From: Pseudomonadota bacterium | Lineage (GTDB): Bacteria; Pseudomonadota; Alphaproteobacteria; UBA1280; UBA12223 | DNA length: 10,932 bases | Reading direction: 5' to 3' | NCBI GenBank assembly: GCA_002937495.1 | Contig: PTJW01000027.1 | Span: forward strand, 1-10,932 | In this document: positions 1 to 5,660 of the stretch, piece after piece | Layout of the letters: each line of letters begins with the position of its first letter | Numbering within the stretch: position 1 is the stretch's first letter | The notes under the pieces: generated by a model | Databases searched by the model: none | What the model was told of the DNA's origin: nothing | What the model saw: the letters and a program-made list of their open reading frames with translations, nothing else | Position numbers and translations under genes: made by a program

Positions 1-2
1 TT

Positions 3-77
3 GCGGGAATAGCTCAGCGGTAGAGCATCACCTTGCCAAGGTGGAGGTCGAGGGTTCGAATCCCTTTTCCCGCTCCA
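3..77 (+). tRNA. tRNA-Gly (anticodon GCC)
   Basis: The cloverleaf can be folded by hand. The acceptor stem pairs GCGGGAA (3-9) with TTCCCGC (67-73), followed by discriminator T74 and a genomically encoded CCA at 75-77. The anticodon arm is a 5-bp stem (28-32 with 40-44) around the loop TTGCCAA, placing the anticodon GCC at 35-37, which reads glycine GGC/GGU codons. The T loop GGTTCGAATCC is canonical. The gene starts two bases into the window, so its promoter lies outside. An intrinsic terminator follows within 10 nt, so this is the end of a tRNA transcription unit. Confidence 0.97.
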
Positions 78-85
78 TTAAAATT

Positions 86-110
86 AACAGCCATTAGGCT
101 GTTTTTTTTA
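86..110 (+). terminator. Intrinsic terminator of the tRNA-Gly gene
   Basis: A perfect 7-bp stem AACAGCC (86-92) / GGCTGTT (97-103) with loop ATTA runs into eight Ts (102-109). It begins 8 nt after the tRNA CCA, in the right place and orientation to end the tRNA transcript. Confidence 0.88.
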
Positions 111-151
111 TTCTAAACTTATTATCATTTATTTTTGTTATTACAAAAGCT

Positions 152-179
152 AAAAGCCTGTCAGAAATGACAGGCTTTT
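152..179 (-). terminator. Hairpin terminator of the reverse-strand 116-aa gene
   Basis: A perfect 12-bp inverted repeat (152-163 with 168-179) has a 4-nt loop, GAAA on the forward strand. It starts 3 nt beyond the stop codon of the reverse-strand gene. On that strand the stem ends in CTTTT and is followed by a second T-rich stretch. The forward strand also carries GTTTT after it, so it may work in both directions. Confidence 0.75.
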
Positions 180-182
180 GTT

Positions 183-533
183 TTATGCAGCTACAAGCTG
201 CTTTTTAATATGCGCATTTAGTAGCGCAATGGTATCGCAAGGTAGCTCTTTGTAAATGCGACTCTCTTGCATTGCAAATGAGTCTGCATCAGGAGATGCT
301 ACGCTAATCATATTGCTCAAACCAGCCTCAATAAGAGGGTTGATAATACTCATGATTATATTTTGTGGCTGGTCGGCTTTTGTATCTGTTTCAAACGAAT
401 GGTTCTTACCATTTGCAGCAACTTTTACTTTAACCAACTTATCGTTTCCGTTTTGGATTGCAAAAACATTAACGGCAGCCACATCACTTGGTTTCGTGAT
501 GTTCAGAAACTCTTGTAATTTTTTGTCAGCCAT
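183..533 (-). CDS. Hypothetical protein, 116 aa
   Basis: I do not recognise this family. The product is a soluble protein of 116 residues without a signal peptide or membrane segment. The N-terminus MADKKLQEFLNI is followed by a predicted mix of strands and helices, including a helical stretch NIIMSIINPLIEAG near residues 58-71. The only cysteine lies near residue 99. The gene is supported by more than an open frame. The ATG is preceded by a near-perfect AAGGAGG (540-546) with a 6-nt spacer, a promoter TTGATT-17-TATAAT lies upstream on the same strand, and a strong hairpin follows the stop. It is monocistronic, tail-to-tail with the tRNA-Gly unit. A forward-strand ORF over the same DNA (256-573) lacks such signals and is rejected. 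Function is unknown. Confidence 0.8.
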   Translation of the reverse strand: MADKKLQEFLNITKPSDVAAVNVFAIQNGNDKLVKVKVAANGKNHSFETDTKADQPQNIIMSIINPLIEAGLSNMISVASPDADSFAMQESRIYKELPCDTIALLNAHIKKQLVAA

Positions 534-539
534 AATAGG

Positions 540-546
540 CCTCCTT
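540..546 (-). promoter_or_regulatory. Strong Shine-Dalgarno site for the 116-aa gene
   Basis: On the reverse strand this reads AAGGAGG, 6 nt before the ATG at 533. It is among the best ribosome-binding sites in the window and decides both the strand and the start of this gene. Confidence 0.8.
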
Positions 547-575
547 AAAAGTGGTGTGGATTATTTCCTTTAAAT

Positions 576-604
576 ATTATAGTCACTATCAATATTTTAA
601 TCAA
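576..604 (-). promoter_or_regulatory. Sigma70-type promoter for the 116-aa gene
   Basis: On the reverse strand TTGATT (599-604) is followed after exactly 17 bp by a perfect TATAAT (576-581). This predicts a transcript start near 569 and a leader of about 35 nt before the ATG at 533. It is one of the strongest promoter matches in the window. Confidence 0.7.
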
Positions 605-673
605 TACCTATTTAGTGTTGCTCTTTTTTATACATTATAAATGGGATTTATTTATATTTTTATAACTTTATGG

Positions 674-702
674 TTGTATTTGTTTTATTAATATGTTATA
701 TA
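674..702 (+). promoter_or_regulatory. Candidate promoter for the exported four-cysteine protein
   Basis: TTGTAT (674-679) and TATATA (697-702) are separated by 17 bp, which would start a transcript near 709 and leave a leader of about 60 nt. The leader holds a small inverted repeat, TGATAC ... GTATCA. The match is moderate and the DNA is AT-rich, so chance matches are likely. Confidence 0.35.
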
Positions 703-771
703 GAAAGTGATACAGGAAGAAGTAGTATCATACCTTTTTACTTAAAAAACTGTATAACAAGGAAATGAGTT

Positions 772-1224
772 ATGAAAAAGACGCACTTGGCTTTAGTTGT
801 TGCTTCAGGTTTGTTGGTTGTTGGTTCTGCTAATGCTCGAGTTATTGGAGGTTCTTTAAAGCCAGTAGCTCAAATTGTTAGTATTGCAGATGGAGATCAG
901 TGTGATGCTGGTAACTATACGGGCTGTTTTGAATTTGCTGTTAATGTTACCGATTTGTCTTATAATGGTAGCTATGAAGTTCAGTTAGAGCTACCTACTA
1001 ACTACTACAAGTATATTTCGGCGACTCCAGGTGGTGCATGTGTTATTGATCATAATTATGGTGCAGCAGAAGTTTATACCGTAAAATATTCAAATTACGA
1101 TATTGTTGCAGGAAAAACCATTGTTTACTTTACCCCGATGTTAAATGGTAAAGTTTATAACGATAATATTCCGCAAGAATGCTACGGCTCTGTTTTTAAC
1201 GGAGTAACATTCTATACTTTTTAA
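772..1224 (+). CDS. Small exported protein with four cysteines, unknown function
   Basis: The 150-residue product begins with a classical Sec signal peptide: basic MKKTH, a hydrophobic core LALVVASGLLVVG, and a likely cleavage after ANA at about residue 22. The mature chain of about 128 residues is rich in Tyr, Asn, Gly and Val. It has exactly four cysteines (44, 52, 90, 137), an even number that would allow two disulfides in the periplasm or outside. No lipobox, transmembrane segment or anchor motif is visible, and the chain ends in aromatic residues (FYTF). The ATG follows AAGGAA (759-764) at 7 nt. I do not recognise the family. Its composition would suit a small beta-sandwich exported protein, but this is inference. 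It stands alone, with a promoter-like sequence upstream and a shared bidirectional terminator downstream. Confidence 0.8.
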   Translation: MKKTHLALVVASGLLVVGSANARVIGGSLKPVAQIVSIADGDQCDAGNYTGCFEFAVNVTDLSYNGSYEVQLELPTNYYKYISATPGGACVIDHNYGAAEVYTVKYSNYDIVAGKTIVYFTPMLNGKVYNDNIPQECYGSVFNGVTFYTF

Positions 1225-1232
1225 TATAAATT

Positions 1233-1267
1233 AAATAAACCTCCCAAATAGGGAGGTTTATTTTTTT
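1233..1267. terminator. Bidirectional terminator between convergent genes
   Basis: A 13-bp perfect inverted repeat (1233-1245 with 1251-1263, loop AAATA) has a GC-rich core CCTCCC/GGGAGG, flanked by A-runs on one side and T-runs (to 1267) on the other. It lies between the stop of the forward gene (1224) and the stop of the reverse gene (1266), so it can end transcripts from both sides. Confidence 0.9.
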
Positions 1268-1748
1268 AATCTTCTGATGGAATTCCTTGAGTGTTTAGTA
1301 GATATTTTTTTTGCATCCAGCCTTTTGTTTTTCCATATGATACTTTACATATATCTAGCTCGCATGCTCTTAGCCTTACTAATGCACCGTGTTCAAATCT
1401 TAAGATAACTCTTCTGCCGTCTCTTTTTTTATACATATTAACAGGAGTTTGTTCTTTGGGGTTATAAACTATACCGTAACGAGTTTTCGAAAAGAATCTA
1501 CCGTATATCCAGCCTTCTTCTCCGTCTATATCTCTAATTTTATACCAACCTTGGTGTTTTGCTACTGCTTCAACAGGCCAATATTTTTGTTTATAGACCC
1601 ATGATATTGGATATTGTGTACCAGGTCCAACTCTAACATTAACTTCGTTTGAGCCAATAGAGCCAAAAAGTCCCTCAGTATCTTGTGCAGATACATGATT
1701 AGAAAAAATCATCAATAAAAATAATATTGCAAAAAAAGATTTTTTCAA
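1266..1748 (-). CDS. Exported SH3-domain protein (bacterial SH3, DUF1058-like)
   Basis: The 160-residue protein has a signal peptide (MKKSFFAILFLLMIFSNHVSA, probable cleavage after residue 21). The first bacterial SH3 repeat follows at about residues 33-85, with the hallmark VNVRVGPGTQYP followed by GWYKIRD and GEEGWIYG. A second, more diverged SH3-like repeat spans about 98-150 (PVNMYK ... GALVRL ... GWMQKKYLL) with two cysteines (RACELDIC) that may form a disulfide. Proteins of this kind are common in alphaproteobacteria. They act in the periplasm, and a cell-wall or protein-binding role is presumed rather than proven. The start is a TTG at 1748-1746; no in-frame ATG competes, the signal peptide begins there, and AGGAG (1757-1761) lies 8 nt upstream. 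A weak extended -10 (TGCTAGTAT) lies further upstream on the reverse strand. Confidence 0.85.
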   Translation of the reverse strand: MKKSFFAILFLLMIFSNHVSAQDTEGLFGSIGSNEVNVRVGPGTQYPISWVYKQKYWPVEAVAKHQGWYKIRDIDGEEGWIYGRFFSKTRYGIVYNPKEQTPVNMYKKRDGRRVILRFEHGALVRLRACELDICKVSYGKTKGWMQKKYLLNTQGIPSED

Positions 1749-1820
1749 TTGTTTGACTCCTAATACTGTAAATTTATACTAGCACAATGCTTGTATTTTA
1801 TTATATGTTAAATGGCACAA

Positions 1821-1849
1821 AAGTTAAACAATTCTGTAAGTTTTAACTT
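1821..1849. repeat. 8-bp inverted repeat upstream of the CIRCE region
   Basis: AAGTTAAA (1821-1828) and TTTAACTT (1842-1849) are perfect inverted copies separated by 13 nt. They lie between the divergent SH3 and hrcA promoters. It could be an operator, but AT-rich DNA produces such repeats by chance. Confidence 0.35.
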
Positions 1850-1877
1850 GCTTTGTGTGATGTAAAAAACACACCTT

Positions 1878-1904
1878 TTGGCACTCGCTATAAGAAAGTG
1901 CTAA
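1878..1904 (+). promoter_or_regulatory. CIRCE operator 1 (HrcA-binding site)
   Basis: TTGGCACTC-N9-AAGTGCTAA matches the CIRCE consensus TTAGCACTC-N9-GAGTGCTAA with one mismatch in each arm and the exact 9-nt spacer. CIRCE is the inverted repeat bound by the HrcA repressor. It lies upstream of the predicted -35 box, about 80 bp before the hrcA start. Confidence 0.9.
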
Positions 1905-1912
1905 AAAATTAA

Positions 1913-1939
1913 TTAGCAGTCTTGACAGATGAGTGCTAA
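1913..1939 (+). promoter_or_regulatory. CIRCE operator 2 (HrcA-binding site), overlapping the promoter
   Basis: TTAGCAGTC-N9-GAGTGCTAA has one mismatch to consensus in the left arm and a perfect right arm. It begins 35 bp downstream of the first copy. Its spacer contains TTGACA, the predicted -35 box of the hrcA promoter, so HrcA bound here would directly occlude RNA polymerase. Confidence 0.95.
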
Positions 1940-1950
1940 TTGGTTAGAGT
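1922..1950 (+). promoter_or_regulatory. Sigma70-type promoter of the hrcA-grpE-dnaK-dnaJ operon
   Basis: A perfect -35 TTGACA (1922-1927) and a -10 TAGAGT (1945-1950) are separated by 17 bp, predicting a start near 1957 and a short leader. The -35 lies inside the second CIRCE and the -10 just beyond it. I see no clear RpoH-type -10 (CCCATNT-like), so control seems to be by HrcA repression rather than a heat-shock sigma factor. Confidence 0.7.
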
Positions 1951-1982
1951 AATATATGTATTCAAAAACAAACTAACGGAAA

Positions 1983-3005
1983 ATGGCTATGGAAAAATTA
2001 AACGATAGGGCTGGTTCGGTTCTAAAGTGCTTAGTTGATCTATATACCAAAGATGGCAAGGCTGTAGGTTCTAAAGCAATTTGTGAACATATAGCTGAAA
2101 AAGTATCTCCGGCTACTGTTAGGTCAGTGATGGCAGACTTAGAAGATAAAGGCTTTTTAATTAGCCCGCATACTTCAGCTGGCCGTGTACCTACAGAAGA
2201 TGGTTTAAGATATTATGCAAAAGATTTAATTAGTGTTGATTTAGATCAGGAAATTAAAACTAAGTTAGAAGAGTCAGTTGCGAATGTAAAAGATATAGAA
2301 GTTGCTATTAAAAGCATGTCAGATGTAATAGCACAACTAACATCTTATACAGGTATTATTTTAAGCCCTAAAAAAGACAATGAGGTTTTACAAACTATTA
2401 ACTTCATGCCTTTAGAAAAAGACAGAGTGCTTGCTATTTTAGTTGCTCAATCTGGCTATATTGAAAATAGAATTATTGAAATACCATCGGTAATTCCAAA
2501 AGATGAGTTAGAAAAAGCAGCAAAAGAGCTAAATCAAGTCGTTTTTGGTAAAACTTTAGAAGAAGCTAGAGAAATTATCATTAAAAGCTTAAGAGAACAT
2601 AAAAATACTCTTGATATAGCAATGGAAAAAATATTAGAAGAAGAATTTTCTAATTCTAAGTCTCTAATTGTATCTGGTCAGCATAATTTAATTACATATC
2701 CAGAAATTGTTAGAGAAAAACTAAAAGATCTATTTGACGTTTTTGAAGAAAAGAAATTAATTATTGGTCTACTTGATGTAGTTAAGCAAGCTGAAGGCGT
2801 GCAAATTTTTATTGGTAAAGATTGCCCACTAGATGCTGCTAAAGAATGTTCGATGATAACAGCATCATATGGTTCAAAAAATTCTGATAGTTTAGGTACA
2901 ATTGGTGTTATTGGTCCAATTAGAATGAACTATCAACAAACTGTTTCTATTATTGATTATACGGCTAAGCTGTTAAGTCAAATATTAGAAAAACAAGGAG
3001 AGTAA
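1983..3005 (+). CDS. hrcA: Heat-inducible transcription repressor HrcA
   Basis: HrcA is the repressor that binds CIRCE and is kept active by GroEL in well-studied bacteria. The 340-residue length is typical. The N-terminal winged helix (about 1-75) carries the family signature VSPATVRSVMADLEDKGFLISPHTSAGRVPTEDGLRYY in two adjoining stretches; a GAF-like dimerisation core and an inserted domain follow. Two CIRCE elements directly upstream confirm the assignment and imply autoregulation. Start choice: the ATG at 1983 is only 2 nt from the GGA of the Shine-Dalgarno-like ACGGA (1976-1980). The ATG at 1989 sits at a better 8-nt spacing, so the true N-terminus may be MEKLNDRAG (338 residues). It is the first gene of the operon and ends 2 nt before grpE. 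Confidence 0.97.
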   Translation: MAMEKLNDRAGSVLKCLVDLYTKDGKAVGSKAICEHIAEKVSPATVRSVMADLEDKGFLISPHTSAGRVPTEDGLRYYAKDLISVDLDQEIKTKLEESVANVKDIEVAIKSMSDVIAQLTSYTGIILSPKKDNEVLQTINFMPLEKDRVLAILVAQSGYIENRIIEIPSVIPKDELEKAAKELNQVVFGKTLEEAREIIIKSLREHKNTLDIAMEKILEEEFSNSKSLIVSGQHNLITYPEIVREKLKDLFDVFEEKKLIIGLLDVVKQAEGVQIFIGKDCPLDAAKECSMITASYGSKNSDSLGTIGVIGPIRMNYQQTVSIIDYTAKLLSQILEKQGE

Positions 3006-3007
3006 AA

Positions 3008-3547
3008 ATGACAGAAGAACAAAAAGTTTCTCCAGAGCAGGCTCAGCCTGAAGCTATAGTTGAAGAAACTGTAGTTGCTGAAGAAAAATCAGAAGTTGAA
3101 GTTTTAGCTGAAGAAAATGCTGATTTAAAAAATAAATATTTAAAATCTATGGCTGAAATTGAAAACTTAAGAAAAAGACATAAAAAAGAAATTGATGATA
3201 CTAATAAGTACGCAGCTTCTAAATTTGCTAAAGAAATGCTAGCTGTTCAAGATAATATGCTAAGAGCATTAGAAGCTTTAGAAAAAGCAGAAACAGAAGA
3301 TGAGCATTTAAAAGCTACTCTAGAAGGTGTAAAAATGGTATCAACACAGCTAGAAAATGCATTCACACAAGTAGGTATCGAAAAGATTAAATCTCTTGGT
3401 GAGCAATTAAATCCTGAACTTCACCAGGCGATGGCTCAAATTGATTCTGAAGGTAAAGAATCAGGCGAGATCATTGAAGAGTTTCAAGCTGGCTACACTA
3501 TTCACGGAAGAGTATTAAGACCTAGCATGGTTGTAGTAGCAAAATAA
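3008..3547 (+). CDS. grpE: GrpE nucleotide exchange factor of Hsp70
   Basis: GrpE dimers release ADP from DnaK so that the refolding cycle can continue. The 179-residue protein has an acidic, probably disordered N-terminus (about 1-35) and a long helical coiled-coil region (about 35-100, including AEIENLRKRHKKE). The C-terminal beta domain has the conserved NPELHQAM and ends with GRVLRPSMVVVAK, the classic GrpE ending. AAGGAG (2995-3000), inside the end of hrcA, lies 7 nt before the ATG. Only 2 nt separate it from hrcA, implying co-transcription and tight translational coupling. A 13-bp AT hairpin overlaps its stop codon. Confidence 0.97.
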   Translation: MTEEQKVSPEQAQPEAIVEETVVAEEKSEVEVLAEENADLKNKYLKSMAEIENLRKRHKKEIDDTNKYAASKFAKEMLAVQDNMLRALEALEKAETEDEHLKATLEGVKMVSTQLENAFTQVGIEKIKSLGEQLNPELHQAMAQIDSEGKESGEIIEEFQAGYTIHGRVLRPSMVVVAK

Positions 3548-3576
3548 TTAATAAAAATAAATCATTTTTATTAATT
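3546..3576 (+). repeat. Perfect 13-bp all-A/T inverted repeat at the grpE stop
   Basis: Arms 3546-3558 and 3564-3576 are perfect inverted copies with a 5-nt loop AAATC. The left arm includes the last two bases of the grpE TAA. In RNA this is a long, AU-only hairpin between grpE and dnaK with no strong T-tract after it. It could be an mRNA-processing or stabilising element or a weak attenuator, but function is not shown. Confidence 0.6.
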
Positions 3577-3640
3577 AAAAACATTAAACAAAAGAATTTT
3601 AAACAAAACATAATTTAAAATATTTAAAGGAGATAAAATT

Positions 3641-5563
3641 ATGGGTAAAGTTATTGGTATTGACTTAGGTACAACAAACTCATGTGTTTCAGTAATTGAA
3701 GGCGACTCAGCTAGAGTTATTGAAAACTCAGAAGGTATGAGAACAACTCCATCTATCGTTGGTTTTGCTAAAGATGGTGAAAAATTAGTTGGTGTTCCAG
3801 CTAAAAGACAGGCTGTTACAAACCCTGAAAACACACTATTTGCTATTAAAAGACTTATTGGTCGTCGTTTTGATGACAAAATGGTTAAAAAAGATATCGA
3901 CATGGTACCATACTCAATCGTTAAATCAGACAATGGCGATGCATGGGTAGAAGCACAAAACAAAAAATATGCTCCATCAGAAATTTCAGCATATATTCTA
4001 CAAAAAATGAAGAAAACAGCTGAAGACTTTTTAGGTGAAGAAGTAACAGATGCAGTTATTACAGTTCCTGCTTACTTTAACGATGCTCAAAGACAAGCAA
4101 CTAAAGATGCTGGTAAAATTGCAGGTTTAAACGTTAAGAGACTTGTTAACGAGCCAACAGCTGCTGCTTTAGCATACGGTATTTCAGAAGAGTCAGATGA
4201 TACTAAAAATGTTGTAGTATATGACTTAGGTGGTGGTACATTTGACGTATCTGTACTTGAAATTGGTGACGGTGTTGTTGAAGTTAAATCAACAAACGGT
4301 GATACATTCCTAGGTGGTGAAGACTTTGATATGAGAGTTATTGAATTCTTAATCGCTGAATTCAAAAAAGACCAAGGCGTTGACTTATCAAACGATACAA
4401 TGGCACTACAAAGACTTAAAGAAGCAGCAGAAAAAGCTAAAATTGAGCTTTCATCAACAGCTTCAACAGAAGTTAACCTACCATTCATCACAGCTGATGC
4501 ATCAGGTCCTAAACATTTACAAATTAACTTAACAAGAGCTAAGCTAGAAGAATTAGTAGCAGACTTAATCACTAAATCTCTAGAGCCATGTAAAGCTGCT
4601 TTAAAAGATGCTGATATTTCAATTTCAGAAGTTGATGAAGTTATCTTAGTTGGTGGTCAAACAAGAATGCCTAAAGTACAAGAAGCTGTTCAAAACCTAT
4701 TTGGTAAAGAGCCTCACAGAGGTGTAAACCCTGATGAAGTTGTTGCTATGGGTGCTGCGATTCAAGGTGGTGTTCTATCAGGTGAAGTTAAAGATGTTTT
4801 ACTATTAGATGTTACTCCATTAACTCTAGGTATTGAAACACTAGGTGGTGTTATGACTCCATTAATCGAGCGTAACACAACAATTCCTACAACTAAATCA
4901 CAAGTGTTCTCAACAGCTGAAAACAACCAAACAGCTGTAACAATTAGAGTTACTCAAGGTGAAAGACCAATGGCTGCAGATAACAAACTACTAGGTCAAT
5001 TTGACTTAGCAGATATTCCTCCAGCTCCAAGAGGTGTTCCACAAATTGAAGTAACATTTGATATTGATGCTAACGGTTTAGTACATGTATCTGCTAAAGA
5101 TAAAGGTACAGGTAAAGAGCAGTCAATCAGAATTCAGGCTTCAGGTGGTTTATCAGATGCTGATATCGACCAAATGGTTAAAGATGCAGAAGCAAATGCT
5201 GAAGCAGATAAAGCTAAAAAAGATCAAGTAGAAGCTAGAAACAAAGCTGAATCAATGGTTAATGAAATTAACAAAAACCTAAAAGAGCATGGCGATAAAG
5301 TTGAAGCAGCTGATAAAGAAGCTATCGAAACTGAAGTTAAAGCAGTTGAAGAACTTCTAAAAGATGAAAACGCATCTTCAGAAGATCTAAACGCTAAAAC
5401 AGAAAGCCTAATGAATGCTTCAATGAAGCTAGGTGAAGCTATCTACAAAGATGCTCAAGCAGAGCAACAAGCTCAAGCACAACCAGGTGCAGAGCAAGCA
5501 GCAGAAAAAGACGAAAAAGTAGTTGATGCTGAATTTGAAGAAGTAAAAGAAGAGAAAAAATAA
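3641..5563 (+). CDS. dnaK: Molecular chaperone DnaK (Hsp70)
   Basis: DnaK is the ATP-driven cytoplasmic Hsp70 that binds exposed hydrophobic segments, with DnaJ and GrpE as partners. The 640-residue length is normal. The nucleotide-binding domain opens with IGIDLGTTNSCV and contains VITVPAYFNDAQRQATKDAG, VYDLGGGTFDVSVLE and ILVGGQTRMPKVQ. The interdomain linker DVLLLDVTPLTLGIET leads to the substrate-binding beta domain, then the helical lid and a Gln/Ala-rich tail ending DAEFEEVKEEKK, typical of proteobacterial DnaK. AAAGGAGAT (3626-3634) precedes the ATG at 6 nt. Codons are strongly and uniformly biased, as expected of an abundant protein. Gaps of 93 and 97 nt separate it from grpE and dnaJ. 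Confidence 0.99.
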   Translation: MGKVIGIDLGTTNSCVSVIEGDSARVIENSEGMRTTPSIVGFAKDGEKLVGVPAKRQAVTNPENTLFAIKRLIGRRFDDKMVKKDIDMVPYSIVKSDNGDAWVEAQNKKYAPSEISAYILQKMKKTAEDFLGEEVTDAVITVPAYFNDAQRQATKDAGKIAGLNVKRLVNEPTAAALAYGISEESDDTKNVVVYDLGGGTFDVSVLEIGDGVVEVKSTNGDTFLGGEDFDMRVIEFLIAEFKKDQGVDLSNDTMALQRLKEAAEKAKIELSSTASTEVNLPFITADASGPKHLQINLTRAKLEELVADLITKSLEPCKAALKDADISISEVDEVILVGGQTRMPKVQEAVQNLFGKEPHRGVNPDEVVAMGAAIQGGVLSGEVKDVLLLDVTPLTLGIETLGGVMTPLIERNTTIPTTKSQVFSTAENNQTAVTIRVTQGERPMAADNKLLGQFDLADIPPAPRGVPQIEVTFDIDANGLVHVSAKDKGTGKEQSIRIQASGGLSDADIDQMVKDAEANAEADKAKKDQVEARNKAESMVNEINKNLKEHGDKVEAADKEAIETEVKAVEELLKDENASSEDLNAKTESLMNASMKLGEAIYKDAQAEQQAQAQPGAEQAAEKDEKVVDAEFEEVKEEKK

Positions 5564-5591
5564 TAGTTTTAACAGACTATTCGTTTAAGAA

Positions 5592-5653
5592 TAAACTGTC
5601 ATTCTAAATAATAATTTTGGTTTGGCAGTTTACCTTTAAATTAAAAAAAGGTA
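5592..5653 (+). promoter_or_regulatory. Candidate structured dnaJ leader masking its Shine-Dalgarno
   Basis: Two adjoining stems can form in the dnaK-dnaJ spacer. TAAACTGTCA (5592-5601) pairs with TGGCAGTTTA (5623-5632) with one G-U. TACCTTT (5631-5637) pairs with AAAGGTA (5647-5653), burying the AAAGG Shine-Dalgarno (5647-5651) that lies 9 nt before the dnaJ ATG. A weak AU-rich stem on the ribosome-binding site of a heat-shock gene has the form of an RNA thermometer. The pairing is seen; the regulatory role is inferred. Confidence 0.35.
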
Positions 5654-5660
5654 AAAAGTT

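Noticed and set aside
256..573. Forward-strand open frame of 105 codons
   Set aside because: It lies opposite the 116-aa gene, which has a strong promoter, Shine-Dalgarno and terminator. The forward frame has none of these and reads as a low-complexity hydrophobic shadow.
1855..1874. GTGTG ... CACAC inverted repeat before the CIRCE sites
   Set aside because: Only 5 bp per arm with a 10-nt loop; too short to separate from chance.
3571..4572. Two reverse-strand open frames (3571-3963 and 4087-4572) inside dnaK
   Set aside because: They run antisense to the unmistakable dnaK frame and arise from its biased codon use; no ribosome-binding sites or family motifs.
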